Source: Marinobacter confluentis | GTDB taxonomy: Bacteria; Pseudomonadota; Gammaproteobacteria; Pseudomonadales; Oleiphilaceae | Reading direction: 5' to 3' | DNA length: 64,000 nucleotides | NCBI RefSeq assembly: GCF_004785685.1 | Contig: NZ_SRPF01000004.1 | Span: forward strand, 124,001-188,000 | Shown: one piece after another, positions 1 to 8,396 of the stretch | Layout: each line of letters begins with the position of its first letter | Numbering within the stretch: position 1 is the first letter of the stretch | Notes under the pieces: generated by a model | What the model saw: the letters and a program-made list of their open reading frames with translations, nothing else | The model's database searches: none | Told to the model about the DNA's origin: nothing | Position numbers and translations under genes: made by a program

Positions 1-330
1 GATCTGGACGCTGTTGTCAGCTATCACGGCGCCCTGGGCAGCCCGATCAAGGCAGAGCCGGGTAATGTTAAGCCGCGAATTCATGTATATACCGGCGGCG
101 CCGACAAGATGGTGCCATCGGATCAGGTATCCGGGCTGGTCAAGGAAATGCAGGATGCTGAGGCAGATCTGACGCTGGTCAACTTCCCCGGCGTTCTTCA
201 CTCATTTACGAATCCGGGCGCCGACAAGGTAGCCGAGGAGTTCAATATGCCCATCGCCTATAACGAGGAAGCGGCGAATCGCTCCTGGGAAGGCACCATG
301 CGGCTTTACCAGGAAGTGTTCAGCAACTGA
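1..330 (+). CDS. Dienelactone hydrolase family protein, 3' fragment
   Basis: This is the C-terminal 109 residues of an alpha/beta hydrolase of the dienelactone hydrolase family; the gene begins outside the window and stops at TGA 328-330. The reading frame is open from base 1. Two of the three catalytic-triad positions are visible: the Asp in the motif GGADKMV and the His in GVLHSFTNP, which is the typical DLH C-terminal context. The nucleophile region lies upstream and cannot be seen. Family members hydrolyse dienelactones or other small esters, but many secreted relatives have no known substrate, so the substrate is left open. The next gene is convergent and a bidirectional terminator follows at 353-376. 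Confidence 0.85.
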   Translation, partial: DLDAVVSYHGALGSPIKAEPGNVKPRIHVYTGGADKMVPSDQVSGLVKEMQDAEADLTLVNFPGVLHSFTNPGADKVAEEFNMPIAYNEEAANRSWEGTMRLYQEVFSN

Positions 331-352
331 GCCGGTAAAATCCGGGCATAAA

Positions 353-376
353 AAAAGGCAGCCTTGGCTGCCTTTT
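353..376. terminator. Bidirectional Rho-independent terminator
   Basis: An 11-bp perfect stem (353-363 with 366-376, arms AAAAGGCAGCC and GGCTGCCTTTT) sits between the convergent hydrolase and cold-shock genes. A-runs on the left and T-runs on the right let it act on both strands. Confidence 0.85.
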
Positions 377-405
377 CACGTTAACGACTATTTAACTGAT
401 AACAG

Positions 406-612
406 TTAAATAGCAGTTACGTTTTCTGCCTGAGGACCTTTCTGGCCCTGGGTAACGGTGAACTCGACCTGCTGGCCTTCTGCCAGAGTCTTGAAACCGC
501 TGCCCTGAATTGCGCTGTAGTGAACGAATACGTCCGGGCCGCCTTCACGAGTGATAAAGCCAAAACCTTTAGCTTCGTTGAAGAACTTAACAGTGCCGGT
601 AGTAGTAGACAT
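406..612 (-). CDS. Cold-shock domain protein (CspA family)
   Basis: This 68-residue protein consists of a single cold-shock domain, a five-stranded OB fold that binds single-stranded nucleic acid. RNP1 (KGFGFI, about residues 15-20) and RNP2 (VFVHY, about 28-32) are both intact. Members act as RNA chaperones that melt mRNA secondary structure, and some are induced by cold while others are constitutive; the sequence does not say which applies here. The ATG at 612 is preceded by AGGAAG at suitable spacing. A leader of up to about 240 bases separates it from crcB, which is compatible with the long structured leaders common in this family. It shares the terminator at 353-376. Confidence 0.95.
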   Translation of the reverse strand: MSTTTGTVKFFNEAKGFGFITREGGPDVFVHYSAIQGSGFKTLAEGQQVEFTVTQGQKGPQAENVTAI

Positions 613-852
613 ATCTTAAACTTCCTGAAATCAATCAATTATTCTGCCGCCAAACATCAGTATGATGGTTGATCAGCGTTTACGGAAAAACAGAAATCGC
701 GGAATCAAAAACAGGACGTTCACTACTTACTGCGGAGATTCGTCTTGATCTGAATGCTTTACTAATCTTTCCTTCAAAACCGACTCTACTCCTGAACAGC
801 TTTGTTGCCAAGTGTAATCTGAAAGTTTTTCATAAGTAGTGATACCAACGGC
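613..852 (-). promoter_or_regulatory. Upstream leader region of the cold-shock gene
   Basis: These 240 bases hold no credible gene. They lie between the crcB stop and the csp start, both on the minus strand, and must contain the csp promoter and 5' leader unless csp is read from crcB. I could not identify a convincing -35/-10 pair or a cold-shock box. The region is more A+T rich than the flanking coding sequence. Confidence 0.4.
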
Positions 853-1233
853 TTATCCCCTGAGGGCGCCAAAGGTGTAGATGCCCAATAGTGTCATGGC
901 GATGGAGCCGACCACGTGGGCCATGATACCGGCCACAGCCATGCCCCACTTGCCATCCTGAAGGGCGGTGAGCATTTCCAGTGAGAAGGTCGAGAAGGTG
1001 GTCAATGCACCGCACATACCGGTGATGGCGAACAGCCGCCATTCCGGGCTGAGTGAGCTACCCTGGGCGAAATAGCCGATCAGCAGGCCAACCAGCCAGC
1101 CTCCGGAGAGGTTGGCGGCCAGGGTGCCATAGGGGATGACCTGAGAGCTGCTATTGAGCCACAGCCCCAGGGCCCACCTCAGGTTGGCGCCTATGACCGC
1201 TCCGGCGCTGACCGCCAGTACTGATAGCCACAT
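853..1233 (-). CDS. crcB: Fluoride ion exporter CrcB
   Basis: This is a 126-residue small membrane protein of the CrcB/FEX (Fluc) family, which forms a dual-topology dimeric channel that lets fluoride leave the cell. About four hydrophobic segments are visible. Signature stretches include GTLAANLSG with the conserved pore Asn (about residue 40) and GALTTFSTFS (about 75-84), which carries the conserved Phe and Ser/Thr pore residues. The length is normal. The start ATG at 1233 follows GAGG about ten bases upstream. Only 28 bases separate the start from the structured repeat at 1262-1371, so that repeat would lie in the crcB leader if transcription comes from further upstream. I saw no fluoride riboswitch. 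Confidence 0.93.
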   Translation of the reverse strand: MWLSVLAVSAGAVIGANLRWALGLWLNSSSQVIPYGTLAANLSGGWLVGLLIGYFAQGSSLSPEWRLFAITGMCGALTTFSTFSLEMLTALQDGKWGMAVAGIMAHVVGSIAMTLLGIYTFGALRG

Positions 1234-1261
1234 TGTCTGACTTACCTCATCTACGGTGCAT

Positions 1262-1371
1262 GCCGGCTGTTGTCATCCCTTTCCGGAAGACGCTTCAATT
1301 ACATCCATGTACGCTTGGGTTCCGCCATCCATGGCTCCACACACTTCCGGAAAGGCATGACAACAGCCGGC
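1262..1371 (-). repeat. Structured dispersed repeat, copy A
   Basis: Arms 1262-1289 and 1344-1371 are complementary over 28 bases with one mismatch. They enclose a core (1290-1343) shared with three other copies in the window. Read on the minus strand, the core contains GCCATGGATGGC (1335-1324) and GTACATGGATGT (1312-1301), each able to form a short hairpin with a TGGA loop. The arm sequence is unique to this locus. It lies after the fadE terminator and just before crcB. No T-run follows the arms, so it does not look like an ordinary terminator. Confidence 0.85.
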
Positions 1372-1443
1372 TTTTAGCTTGTGAGTATGCCGTCAAAAAG
1401 CTCTTGAGTTAAGTCGCCGTCCTTCCCCGGAAACTCTATAGCC

Positions 1444-1470
1444 AAAAAAAGGGGCGCCAACCGGCGCCCC
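1444..1470 (-). terminator. Rho-independent terminator of fadE
   Basis: The 8-bp G+C stem GGGGCGCC/GGCGCCCC with loop AACC (1451-1470) is followed on the minus strand by seven T residues (complement of 1444-1450). It lies 25 bases after the fadE stop. Confidence 0.93.
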
Positions 1471-1495
1471 TGAGTTTCCAACCTTTCGCCTGCTA

Positions 1496-3943
1496 TCAGG
1501 CCGGGTTGTGATTGATAACCGTGTCTTTATTGGCTGCAAACGCGTCGAACGGGAAGTCGTCGACGGTCAGCATTTCCAGCACCACTTCTTCGTACTGGCG
1601 CATGAAGTCTGCTTCTTCCTTGGAGAAAATGTCCGCCTTGAGGGCTTCCTCAAAGCGCTCTTCCGGATGCAGCGCTGTCATTGGCAGCTGGCCTTTGGCG
1701 TAGGCCTTGGTGACTTTGCGGTACAGCACCTCTGCCTTGTCGTAGTCCTTCAGCAAGCCGTTGTAGCGGGCCACCGGGTTTTCTTCGGTGCCCACTTCGT
1801 TGGTGGTCCAGATGCTGGACAGCAGCTTGGTGCGCACGGCGCTGTCGGTGGACACGGCCCGCGCCACGCTTCTGGCCAGGTCGTCGTGGGGCTTATCCCA
1901 GCGGCGGCCCAGGGGCATGGTGACCGCGCGAAGAACGACGGCCACGGCGCGGTTCGGCAAATTCTGCAGGAATTCGTCCAGTGCGTTTTCTGCGCGATGC
2001 AGCAGCACAGACAGGCTGTATTCCATCAGATCCCGCTCGCCGTCGACCGGCTGGGTTTCGTGCCAGTGTTTCAGCACCATGGACGCCAGATACATATTGG
2101 CAAGAATGTCGCCCAGACGGGCCGAGATCAGCTCGCGCATTTTCAGCTCGGACCCCAGGGTGGTCATGGCGGCGTCAGCGCACAGGCCGAAGGCCGCGCT
2201 GAGACGGGCCACGCCCTGGGCGTACTTGCGGGCAGCGCTGTCGAACGGTACGTCCGCCTTGCCGATGCCGAAGGCCAGGGTCAGAGCCCGGGCGGCATTG
2301 CCGAAGATCAGGCCGGCGTGGCCAAAGAAGGCTTCGTCGAACGCCTTGATGTCGTCGTTATCCTTCGCGGCCAGCTCTTTAAGCACGTACGGATGGCAGC
2401 GAATTGCACCCTGGCCGAAGATCATCAGGCTGCGGGTCATGATGTTGGCGCCCTCAACCGTGATGGATACTGCCGCACCGCTGTAGCCAATGCCCAGATA
2501 GTTACGGGGGCCCAGGGTCACGGTTTTACCGCCATGGACGTCCATGGAGTCGGTCAGAACACCGCGCTGCATTTCGGTCAGGTGATATTTCATGATGGCC
2601 GAGGGAACGGCGGGCTTTTCGCCCTTGTCGATCATGTTGGCAGTCTGGTTAACCGCGGCCTGGGCGATGTAGGTGCTGGAGGCAATGCGCGCCAGCGGCT
2701 CCTGTACGCCTTCCATATCCGCCACCGGGGTGTTGAACTGGCGACGGATGCGGGTGAAGCCACCGGCTGTGCCAGCGGAATAGGCCGCAGCACCGGCTGC
2801 GCCTGATGGCAGGGTGATACAGCGACCAACCGACAGACACTCAACCAGCATGCGCCAGCCCTGACCGGCCATTTCCTGACCGCCGATGATGTAATCCAGC
2901 GGAATGAACACGTCCTTGCCCTTGATCGGACCGTTCAGGAACGGGCTACCAATCGGACAATGACGACGGCCGATTTCCATACCCTTGGTATCGCGGGGAA
3001 TCAGCGCGCAGGTTATGCCGTAATCCTTGGTATCGCCAAGCAGTCCATCGGGATCGAACATGCGGAAGGCCAGGCCAACAACCGTGGCGATCGGCGCCAG
3101 AGTGATCCAGCGTTTTTCGAAGTTCAGCTTGATGCCGACCGTTTCTTTGCCGTTGAACTTCTGCTTGCAGACAATACCCGTGTCCGGCAGCGAAGTGGCA
3201 TCGGAGCCAGCACGTGGGCCAGTCAGGCCGAAGCAGGGAATCTCGCGACCATCGGCCAGACGCGGCAGATAGTGGTTTTTCTGCTCTTCCGTACCGTATT
3301 TGACCAGCAGTTCGCCCGGGCCGAGGGAGTTGGGAACGCCCACGGTCACCATCAAGGTTTCATTACAGGCCAGGCGCTGCAGAACCGCACTCTGGGCTTT
3401 CGCCGAGAAATGCAGGCCGCCATACTCTTCGGGAATGATCATACCGAAGAAGCCTTCTTTCTTCAGATATTCCCAGACCTCGGCGGGCAGGTCAGCGCGT
3501 TCAACCGCTACGTCCCAGGCGTTACACATGGAGACGGCTTTTACGCACTGGTTGTCGATGAACGCCTGCTCTTTTTCGCTCAGGCCGGTGTTGCGGTTGA
3601 TCAGCAGGTTGTGCCAGTCAGGACGACCGGTGAAGAGCTCGCCATCCCAGCCAACAGTGCCTGCTTCCAGGGCCACTTTTTCGGTGTCCGATACTTTCGG
3701 CGCGACTTTCTTGAACATCGCGAAAATGCGCGGGGTCAGCCAGCTCTGGCGAAACCCTGGAAGGCCGGCGACGGCCGTCGCACCAGCGCCGGCAAGCAGA
3801 ACAATTCCAAGAATGGCGGAAGCGAAAATCAGCGACAGCAAGCCGGTAATGCCCAGCAGGCCGATTACAGGCTTTGCCCCGGATTCGTTGCGCATCAGGG
3901 CCAGGAGCCCCACGACAGCAACCACAAGCAGAATAATCGTCAT
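1496..3943 (-). CDS. fadE: Acyl-CoA dehydrogenase FadE
   Basis: This 815-residue protein matches the long, membrane-associated FadE type (E. coli FadE is about 814 residues) that performs the FAD-dependent first step of fatty-acid beta-oxidation, acyl-CoA to trans-2-enoyl-CoA. Two hydrophobic segments occupy residues 1-60. The dehydrogenase domain follows, with the signature FGLTGPRAGSD near residues 238-248 and the later stretch ITVEGANIMTRSL typical of this class. The C-terminal DUF1974-type extension, about residues 520-800, is present. It is a single-gene unit with its own terminator at 1444-1470. The start ATG at 3943 is the only one that keeps the N-terminal membrane segment, although the ribosome site (AGAG, about 10 bases away) is weak. 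Confidence 0.95.
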   Translation of the reverse strand: MTIILLVVAVVGLLALMRNESGAKPVIGLLGITGLLSLIFASAILGIVLLAGAGATAVAGLPGFRQSWLTPRIFAMFKKVAPKVSDTEKVALEAGTVGWDGELFTGRPDWHNLLINRNTGLSEKEQAFIDNQCVKAVSMCNAWDVAVERADLPAEVWEYLKKEGFFGMIIPEEYGGLHFSAKAQSAVLQRLACNETLMVTVGVPNSLGPGELLVKYGTEEQKNHYLPRLADGREIPCFGLTGPRAGSDATSLPDTGIVCKQKFNGKETVGIKLNFEKRWITLAPIATVVGLAFRMFDPDGLLGDTKDYGITCALIPRDTKGMEIGRRHCPIGSPFLNGPIKGKDVFIPLDYIIGGQEMAGQGWRMLVECLSVGRCITLPSGAAGAAAYSAGTAGGFTRIRRQFNTPVADMEGVQEPLARIASSTYIAQAAVNQTANMIDKGEKPAVPSAIMKYHLTEMQRGVLTDSMDVHGGKTVTLGPRNYLGIGYSGAAVSITVEGANIMTRSLMIFGQGAIRCHPYVLKELAAKDNDDIKAFDEAFFGHAGLIFGNAARALTLAFGIGKADVPFDSAARKYAQGVARLSAAFGLCADAAMTTLGSELKMRELISARLGDILANMYLASMVLKHWHETQPVDGERDLMEYSLSVLLHRAENALDEFLQNLPNRAVAVVLRAVTMPLGRRWDKPHDDLARSVARAVSTDSAVRTKLLSSIWTTNEVGTEENPVARYNGLLKDYDKAEVLYRKVTKAYAKGQLPMTALHPEERFEEALKADIFSKEEADFMRQYEEVVLEMLTVDDFPFDAFAANKDTVINHNPA

Positions 3944-4045
3944 TATAAGCGCTCTCTGTTTTCAATAAACTGAATAGAAATGACAGTTAACAACTACGAC
4001 TAAAGTACATGATCAGATGATGATTGAATACCAACCGTTTCACTT

Positions 4046-6910
4046 TCAGGCAGTTACAATCACGCGAATTCCCTCCAGCGACAGGCTGGCCTGACCAATC
4101 GCTGATCGGGCGGCGGCGAGCTGCTCACGGAAGAAGGTGATCTCTTCTTCCCGGATCGCGGGATTGACCTGTTTCATCGATTCCAGGCGCTGGATTTCAG
4201 GCTCAAGATGCTGGCGCAGACCCTCAAGGGCCGCGGCTTTCAGAGGTTCGAGATGCGGTTCCGCCAGGCGTTCGGCGTGGTCCACCATAGTTTCCACCTG
4301 GGGCCGTATCTGCGGCACGATGGATTGCGCCGTGCGGCGACGGATATTGGAGCACATGTCGTTCAGGCGATCATGGGGCAGGGTCGCGGACAGATCGCGG
4401 CCGTTCACATCAACCAGCAGGCGCACCGGCGACACCGGCAGGAAGCGTGACAGCTGAAGCGATTCCGGCGCCGGGCAGTGCACGGTGTAAAGCGCCTCAA
4501 GTAACAGAGTGCCCGCCGGAAGTGCCTTGACAGACATGGTGGCCAGTGCCGCCTTGCCAAGCCCGGAGCTGGTCACTGACTCCATGATGCCGCTGACCAG
4601 CGGATGCTCCCAGCTCATGAACGCCATATCTTCTCGCTCCAGCGCCTGCTGGCGGTTCCAGGTGACGGTCAGGCCATCCTCGGGAAGCTCGGTCACGTGG
4701 CCCGCCTGGTACTGTTCGCCAGGGCGGAGGATATCGGCGTGCTCTGAATGATCTTCAATGTCCACACCCAGAATGTCGCAGGCGTCCAGCATGTATTCCC
4801 GGACCGGATCGCCGGCTTCTTCCAACTCAATGGCCGCTATCAGTGTGCTGGCCACATCGGGGCGACAGGAGTTCAGTTCGATCAGCGCGTCGCGGCCGTT
4901 ACGCAACAGTTCCCGCAACCGGTCCGCTTCGGCGCGGGAGGCAGAGATCAGGGATTCCAGCCCGGCGGCATCGCCACCGTCGATCACCTGCTGCCATTGC
5001 CCGGCAACTGCGTTCTGCACGGCAACGCCGACGGAACAGCTTTCAGCGAAGGCATTCAGCCCTTCATCAAACCAGCGGAACTGGGATGCCTGTGCGGTGC
5101 CCTCCAGGTAGGGAATGTGAATGTCGATGGTATCGGTCTGGCCGATACGGTCAAGACGGCCGATGCGCTGCTCCAGCAGATCCGGATTGGCAGGCAGATC
5201 AAACAGCACCAGATGATGGGCGAACTGGAAGTTGCGGCCTTCGCTGCCAATTTCGGAACAGATCAGGGCATGGGCGCCCTGCTCGTCGTCGGCAAAATAG
5301 GCGGCGGCCCGGTCCCGCTCCACCAGGCTGAGATGTTCATGGAAGGCAGTACTGCGGATACCGGCCCGCAGCTGCAGATAATGCTCCAGCGCCACGGCGG
5401 TGGAGGCATGGGCACAGATCACCACGACCTTGGCCGGTTTTAATCTGGTCAGCGTCTGTTCCAGCCAGGCTACCCTTGGGTCCTCCGCCAGCCATCGCTC
5501 CTCATCCACTCCGAACTCCGGCGACAGGGCATCGCGGCCGTGTCGGGCGTCGGGCTCATAGAGCGCAGGGCAAGGCAGCGGCACCGCGACCGGTTTGCGT
5601 TCCGGAAAGCCCTCAATGGCGGCGCGGGTATTGCGGAACAGCACCCGGCCGGTGCCATGACGATCAAGCAGGGCGTCGGTGATGGCCTGGACCGGGTCCG
5701 ATTCGGACATCAAACGGTCAAGGTCATCTCCCAGCCAGCCCTGTAGAGACGATTGGGCAGCTTTGTCCAGGTCCGCGCCCTGTTCCCGCAAACGGGTGAC
5801 GGCATTGTTGATGGCTTCGTACTGTTCTTCTTCCTTGCGGAAGGCTTCCAGATCGTGGAAGCGCGCCGGGTCCAGCAGTCGCAGGCGGGCAAAGTGACTG
5901 GCGATACCCACCTGTTCCGGCGTGGCCGTCAGCAGCAACAGGCCATTGCTGGCTGCGGAAAGCTGTTCAATCAGCCGGTATTCCGGGCTAGGCGCTTCTG
6001 GGCTCCAGGCCAGGTGGTGAGCTTCGTCGACCACCATCAGGTCCCAGCCAGCGTCCTGCGCATCCTGCTGGGCCTGTTCATTGCTCATCAGGAAATCGAG
6101 GCTGCACAGGGCGAGCTGTTCGGCCTCAAAGGGGTTGGCTGCTGCGTCATCGATTACATCTTCGTCGTCCTCCGGGAATTCAGCGAAGGCCGATTCTGCC
6201 TCGTAGCGGCCCTGATCGATGATCGAGAAGCGAAGATTGAACCGCCGCAGCATTTCCACCAGCCACTGGTGAATCAGCGAGTCAGGCACCACGACAAGTG
6301 CCCGCCGGGCGCGCTGGGTATGCAACTGGTAGTGCAGTATCAGCCCTGCTTCGATAGTCTTACCCAGGCCTACTTCATCCGCCAGCAGAACCCGAGGGGC
6401 GAAGCGGGTGGCCACTTCATGGGCAATGTAGATCTGGTGTGGCAGATGCTGGGTGCGGGCGCCGATCAGCCCCTGGGCGGCGGAGGCCCGCAGCCGGTCC
6501 TGGTGGCCAGCCGTGGCCATTCGCAGACGGAAGGCACCGTTGCGGTCGAACTGGCCGGCAAACAGCCGCTGATGTGGCGCCGAGAAATCCACCGCGCTGC
6601 TGAGCTTCACTTCGGAAATCCGCGCCAGGTCGTCACTGCCGTCATCGGCGTAGTACATCAGCACTCCGCCAAGGTCCTCCACAGCACGAACAGTAAAGCG
6701 CTCGCCGTCGAAGGTCTCTATCTCTTCACCGATCTGGTACATGATCCGAGAAAGCGGCGCATTATCGATAGCGTAGGTTCGCTCCTCATCAGCCGCGGGA
6801 AATCCCAGTGTAACCCTGCGCCCGGAAAGGTCCGTGACGATACCCAAACCAAGCGCGGTATCACTGTGGCTGACCCAACGCTGGCCGATAACGAATTCCG
6901 ATGTATCCAA
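4046..6910 (-). CDS. rapA: RNA polymerase-associated Swi2/Snf2 ATPase RapA
   Basis: RapA is an ATP-dependent translocase that binds RNA polymerase and promotes its recycling. The N-terminal Tudor-like region aligns from the motif GQRWVSH. The helicase core shows Walker A DEVGLGKTIEAG, DEAH box VVDEAHH, SEIGSEGRNFQF and motif VI QRIGRLDRIGQ. I place the start at TTG 6910 rather than the in-frame ATG at 7012. GGAGG lies four bases before the TTG, the resulting 954 residues match the E. coli length (968), and homology starts there; the longer version would run into cysZ. It is 25 bases downstream of cysZ and probably co-transcribed. Orders of GGA and CTG-rich codons are like its neighbours, so no transfer is suggested. 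Confidence 0.95.
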   Translation of the reverse strand: MDTSEFVIGQRWVSHSDTALGLGIVTDLSGRRVTLGFPAADEERTYAIDNAPLSRIMYQIGEEIETFDGERFTVRAVEDLGGVLMYYADDGSDDLARISEVKLSSAVDFSAPHQRLFAGQFDRNGAFRLRMATAGHQDRLRASAAQGLIGARTQHLPHQIYIAHEVATRFAPRVLLADEVGLGKTIEAGLILHYQLHTQRARRALVVVPDSLIHQWLVEMLRRFNLRFSIIDQGRYEAESAFAEFPEDDEDVIDDAAANPFEAEQLALCSLDFLMSNEQAQQDAQDAGWDLMVVDEAHHLAWSPEAPSPEYRLIEQLSAASNGLLLLTATPEQVGIASHFARLRLLDPARFHDLEAFRKEEEQYEAINNAVTRLREQGADLDKAAQSSLQGWLGDDLDRLMSESDPVQAITDALLDRHGTGRVLFRNTRAAIEGFPERKPVAVPLPCPALYEPDARHGRDALSPEFGVDEERWLAEDPRVAWLEQTLTRLKPAKVVVICAHASTAVALEHYLQLRAGIRSTAFHEHLSLVERDRAAAYFADDEQGAHALICSEIGSEGRNFQFAHHLVLFDLPANPDLLEQRIGRLDRIGQTDTIDIHIPYLEGTAQASQFRWFDEGLNAFAESCSVGVAVQNAVAGQWQQVIDGGDAAGLESLISASRAEADRLRELLRNGRDALIELNSCRPDVASTLIAAIELEEAGDPVREYMLDACDILGVDIEDHSEHADILRPGEQYQAGHVTELPEDGLTVTWNRQQALEREDMAFMSWEHPLVSGIMESVTSSGLGKAALATMSVKALPAGTLLLEALYTVHCPAPESLQLSRFLPVSPVRLLVDVNGRDLSATLPHDRLNDMCSNIRRRTAQSIVPQIRPQVETMVDHAERLAEPHLEPLKAAALEGLRQHLEPEIQRLESMKQVNPAIREEEITFFREQLAAARSAIGQASLSLEGIRVIVTA

Positions 6911-6935
6911 GAAGCCTCCAGAAGGTGGAATAATT

Positions 6936-7694
6936 TCAGACGTTCTGTACGTCAGACGGGCGATTTTCGCGCACCCAGAAAGCCGCAGCACCGCAGACCG
7001 CTGCAGGCACAACTATCAGGTTGAGTACCGGTACCATGGCTGCCAGGGCCACTGGCAGACCAAAACCAAGAGCCGACAGCCGGGATTCCCCCATCGACCG
7101 GCGCAGATCCGGAAAGCTGACCCGGTGGTTATCCGCAGGATAATCCACATACTGAAGCGCCATCATCCAGCTGTTGAAAACGAACCACAGCACAGCAGCA
7201 AGCAGGTTAACGACCGGAATCAGGCCGATGATAAACAGGCCCGCCGCCCTGGGCAGGTAATAGAGGATCTTGTGAACCTCCCGCATCAGCGACCGGGGAA
7301 TGTCCCGGATAATCTGGGCCCAGCTGTCGTCTGTGTTGATTTCCTGGCCCGTAAGGTGCTTTTCGGTCAGCTCTGCCAGATAACCATAAAAGGGTGAACC
7401 GATCAGGTTGGCCACAATGACAAAACCATAAGCCAGCATCAGCAGGATCACCACGCCGTAGAGCAGCCAGAACAGCCAGTCCAGGCTTTGCAGCCACGCC
7501 CAGTCAGGCAGCCAGCTCATGGCAGCGGCGATCATTGCGGAGAAAAGCTCGGCCAGAAAGTAGAACAGGAGGCCGAATAACAGAATATTAATAATCAGAG
7601 GGATAACCACGAACAATCGCAGGCCAGGCTGCCGTATCAGCCGGAAGCCTTCCCCAAGATAACCCAGGCCGCGGAAAAAATTGCCTTTTACCAT
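6936..7694 (-). CDS. cysZ: CysZ-like sulfate transporter (EI24 family)
   Basis: This is a 252-residue integral membrane protein of the EI24/CysZ family. CysZ imports sulfate for cysteine synthesis. The start MVKGNFFRGLGYL at ATG 7694 is typical of the family; a longer frame opening at 7772 adds an implausible Cys-rich leader. Four or more hydrophobic segments are visible (about residues 24-45, 65-95, 140-175 and 205-235). The hallmark stretch NLIGSPFYGYLAE is present. It is followed by rapA after 25 bases and is divergent from the vanZ-like gene. No other sulfate-assimilation gene lies nearby, so the sulfate role rests on family membership alone. Confidence 0.88.
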   Translation of the reverse strand: MVKGNFFRGLGYLGEGFRLIRQPGLRLFVVIPLIINILLFGLLFYFLAELFSAMIAAAMSWLPDWAWLQSLDWLFWLLYGVVILLMLAYGFVIVANLIGSPFYGYLAELTEKHLTGQEINTDDSWAQIIRDIPRSLMREVHKILYYLPRAAGLFIIGLIPVVNLLAAVLWFVFNSWMMALQYVDYPADNHRVSFPDLRRSMGESRLSALGFGLPVALAAMVPVLNLIVVPAAVCGAAAFWVRENRPSDVQNV

Positions 7695-7777
7695 AGCTCG
7701 CAGCACCTCAGCTTCAATGACAGTAAGGGTTGCAGAGCATATCATGATGCAAACTCCACCACAGCCCGACAATTTTC

Positions 7778-8155
7778 ATGGCTTTACTTAAAAACAGCCT
7801 TCGCGCGCTTTTGATGTATCAACCGTTTTGGCGGGCAATCCTGGTGCTTTCAGCAGTTGCGATCGTCTTCCTGGCCACCACCAGCGAGCCCTACCCGATT
7901 CCGTCAGCACCCAGCGACAAACTCAACCACATACTGGCCTTTATTCAACTGACGATTGTTACCCGGCTGGCGTGGCCCGAACTGTCACGGCTCTGGATCG
8001 CGCCGGGGATGATGCTGTTTGGCTTCGCCATTGAATTGACCCAGGCACAGCTGCCCTACCGTGATTTCTCCCTGCTGGACCTGGCCGCCGATGCCGTTGG
8101 CACGGCCATCGGCCTGTTACCCTGCGCCCTGCTTTTCAGCCGCAAAACCGCCTGA
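7778..8155 (+). CDS. VanZ-like family membrane protein
   Basis: This 125-residue protein has about four hydrophobic segments and the VanZ-like pattern: SDKLNHILAF near residues 46-55, then GFAIELTQAQLPYRDFSLLD near 88-107, with conserved acidic and aromatic residues between membrane segments. VanZ proteins are linked to teicoplanin resistance in enterococci, but the many proteobacterial members have no known function, so none is assigned. The ATG at 7778 lacks a clear ribosome site. It is transcribed away from cysZ. Confidence 0.8.
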   Translation: MALLKNSLRALLMYQPFWRAILVLSAVAIVFLATTSEPYPIPSAPSDKLNHILAFIQLTIVTRLAWPELSRLWIAPGMMLFGFAIELTQAQLPYRDFSLLDLAADAVGTAIGLLPCALLFSRKTA

Positions 8156-8210
8156 GAGCGACTGCTGATGCCGACAACACCGCTAGATTTGCGATATTCG
8201 CTATCCGCCT

Positions 8211-8228
8211 TGTGAGATATTTCCTACA
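8211..8228 (+). promoter_or_regulatory. GacA-type upstream activating box
   Basis: The 18 bases TGTGAGATATTTCCTACA match the palindromic GacA binding site TGTAAGnnATnnCTTACA at 12 of 14 specified positions. The box ends about 155 bases before the proposed -10 of the small RNA, which is the long distance usual for GacA sites at rsmZ-type genes in Pseudomonas. An inverted repeat CCTAC/GTAGG (8223-8238) overlaps its right half. Confidence 0.75.
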
Positions 8229-8396
8229 TTTGCGTAGGATTCTGAAGCTCTCTGGCGTACGAGCAGCCGCCAGAAACCGCCTGACGCCGCTCAACTCACT
8301 GTTTTAAAAGCCAGAATTCTAGAAACGAGAACGCGACACATCACAATGCCGAACTGGTTCACACGAATGACACTTAGCCATTGGTATAGTGAACAC

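Noticed and set aside
1234-1496. Fluoride riboswitch upstream of crcB
   Set aside because: The leader is occupied by repeat A and a terminator; I could not fit the fluoride aptamer pattern.
1508-2806. Long plus-strand open frame (432 codons) opposite fadE
   Set aside because: It is antisense to the clear FadE coding sequence, has low-complexity His/Gln-rich translation and no recognisable domain; it is a by-product of the G+C-rich codon pattern.
6911-7012. Longer RapA N-terminus starting at ATG 7012
   Set aside because: It overlaps the cysZ end, shows no similarity to RapA, and TTG 6910 has a near-perfect ribosome site and matches the family start.
5753-7024. Long plus-strand open frame opposite rapA
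   Set aside because: It runs antisense through conserved RapA helicase motifs and has no domain of its own.
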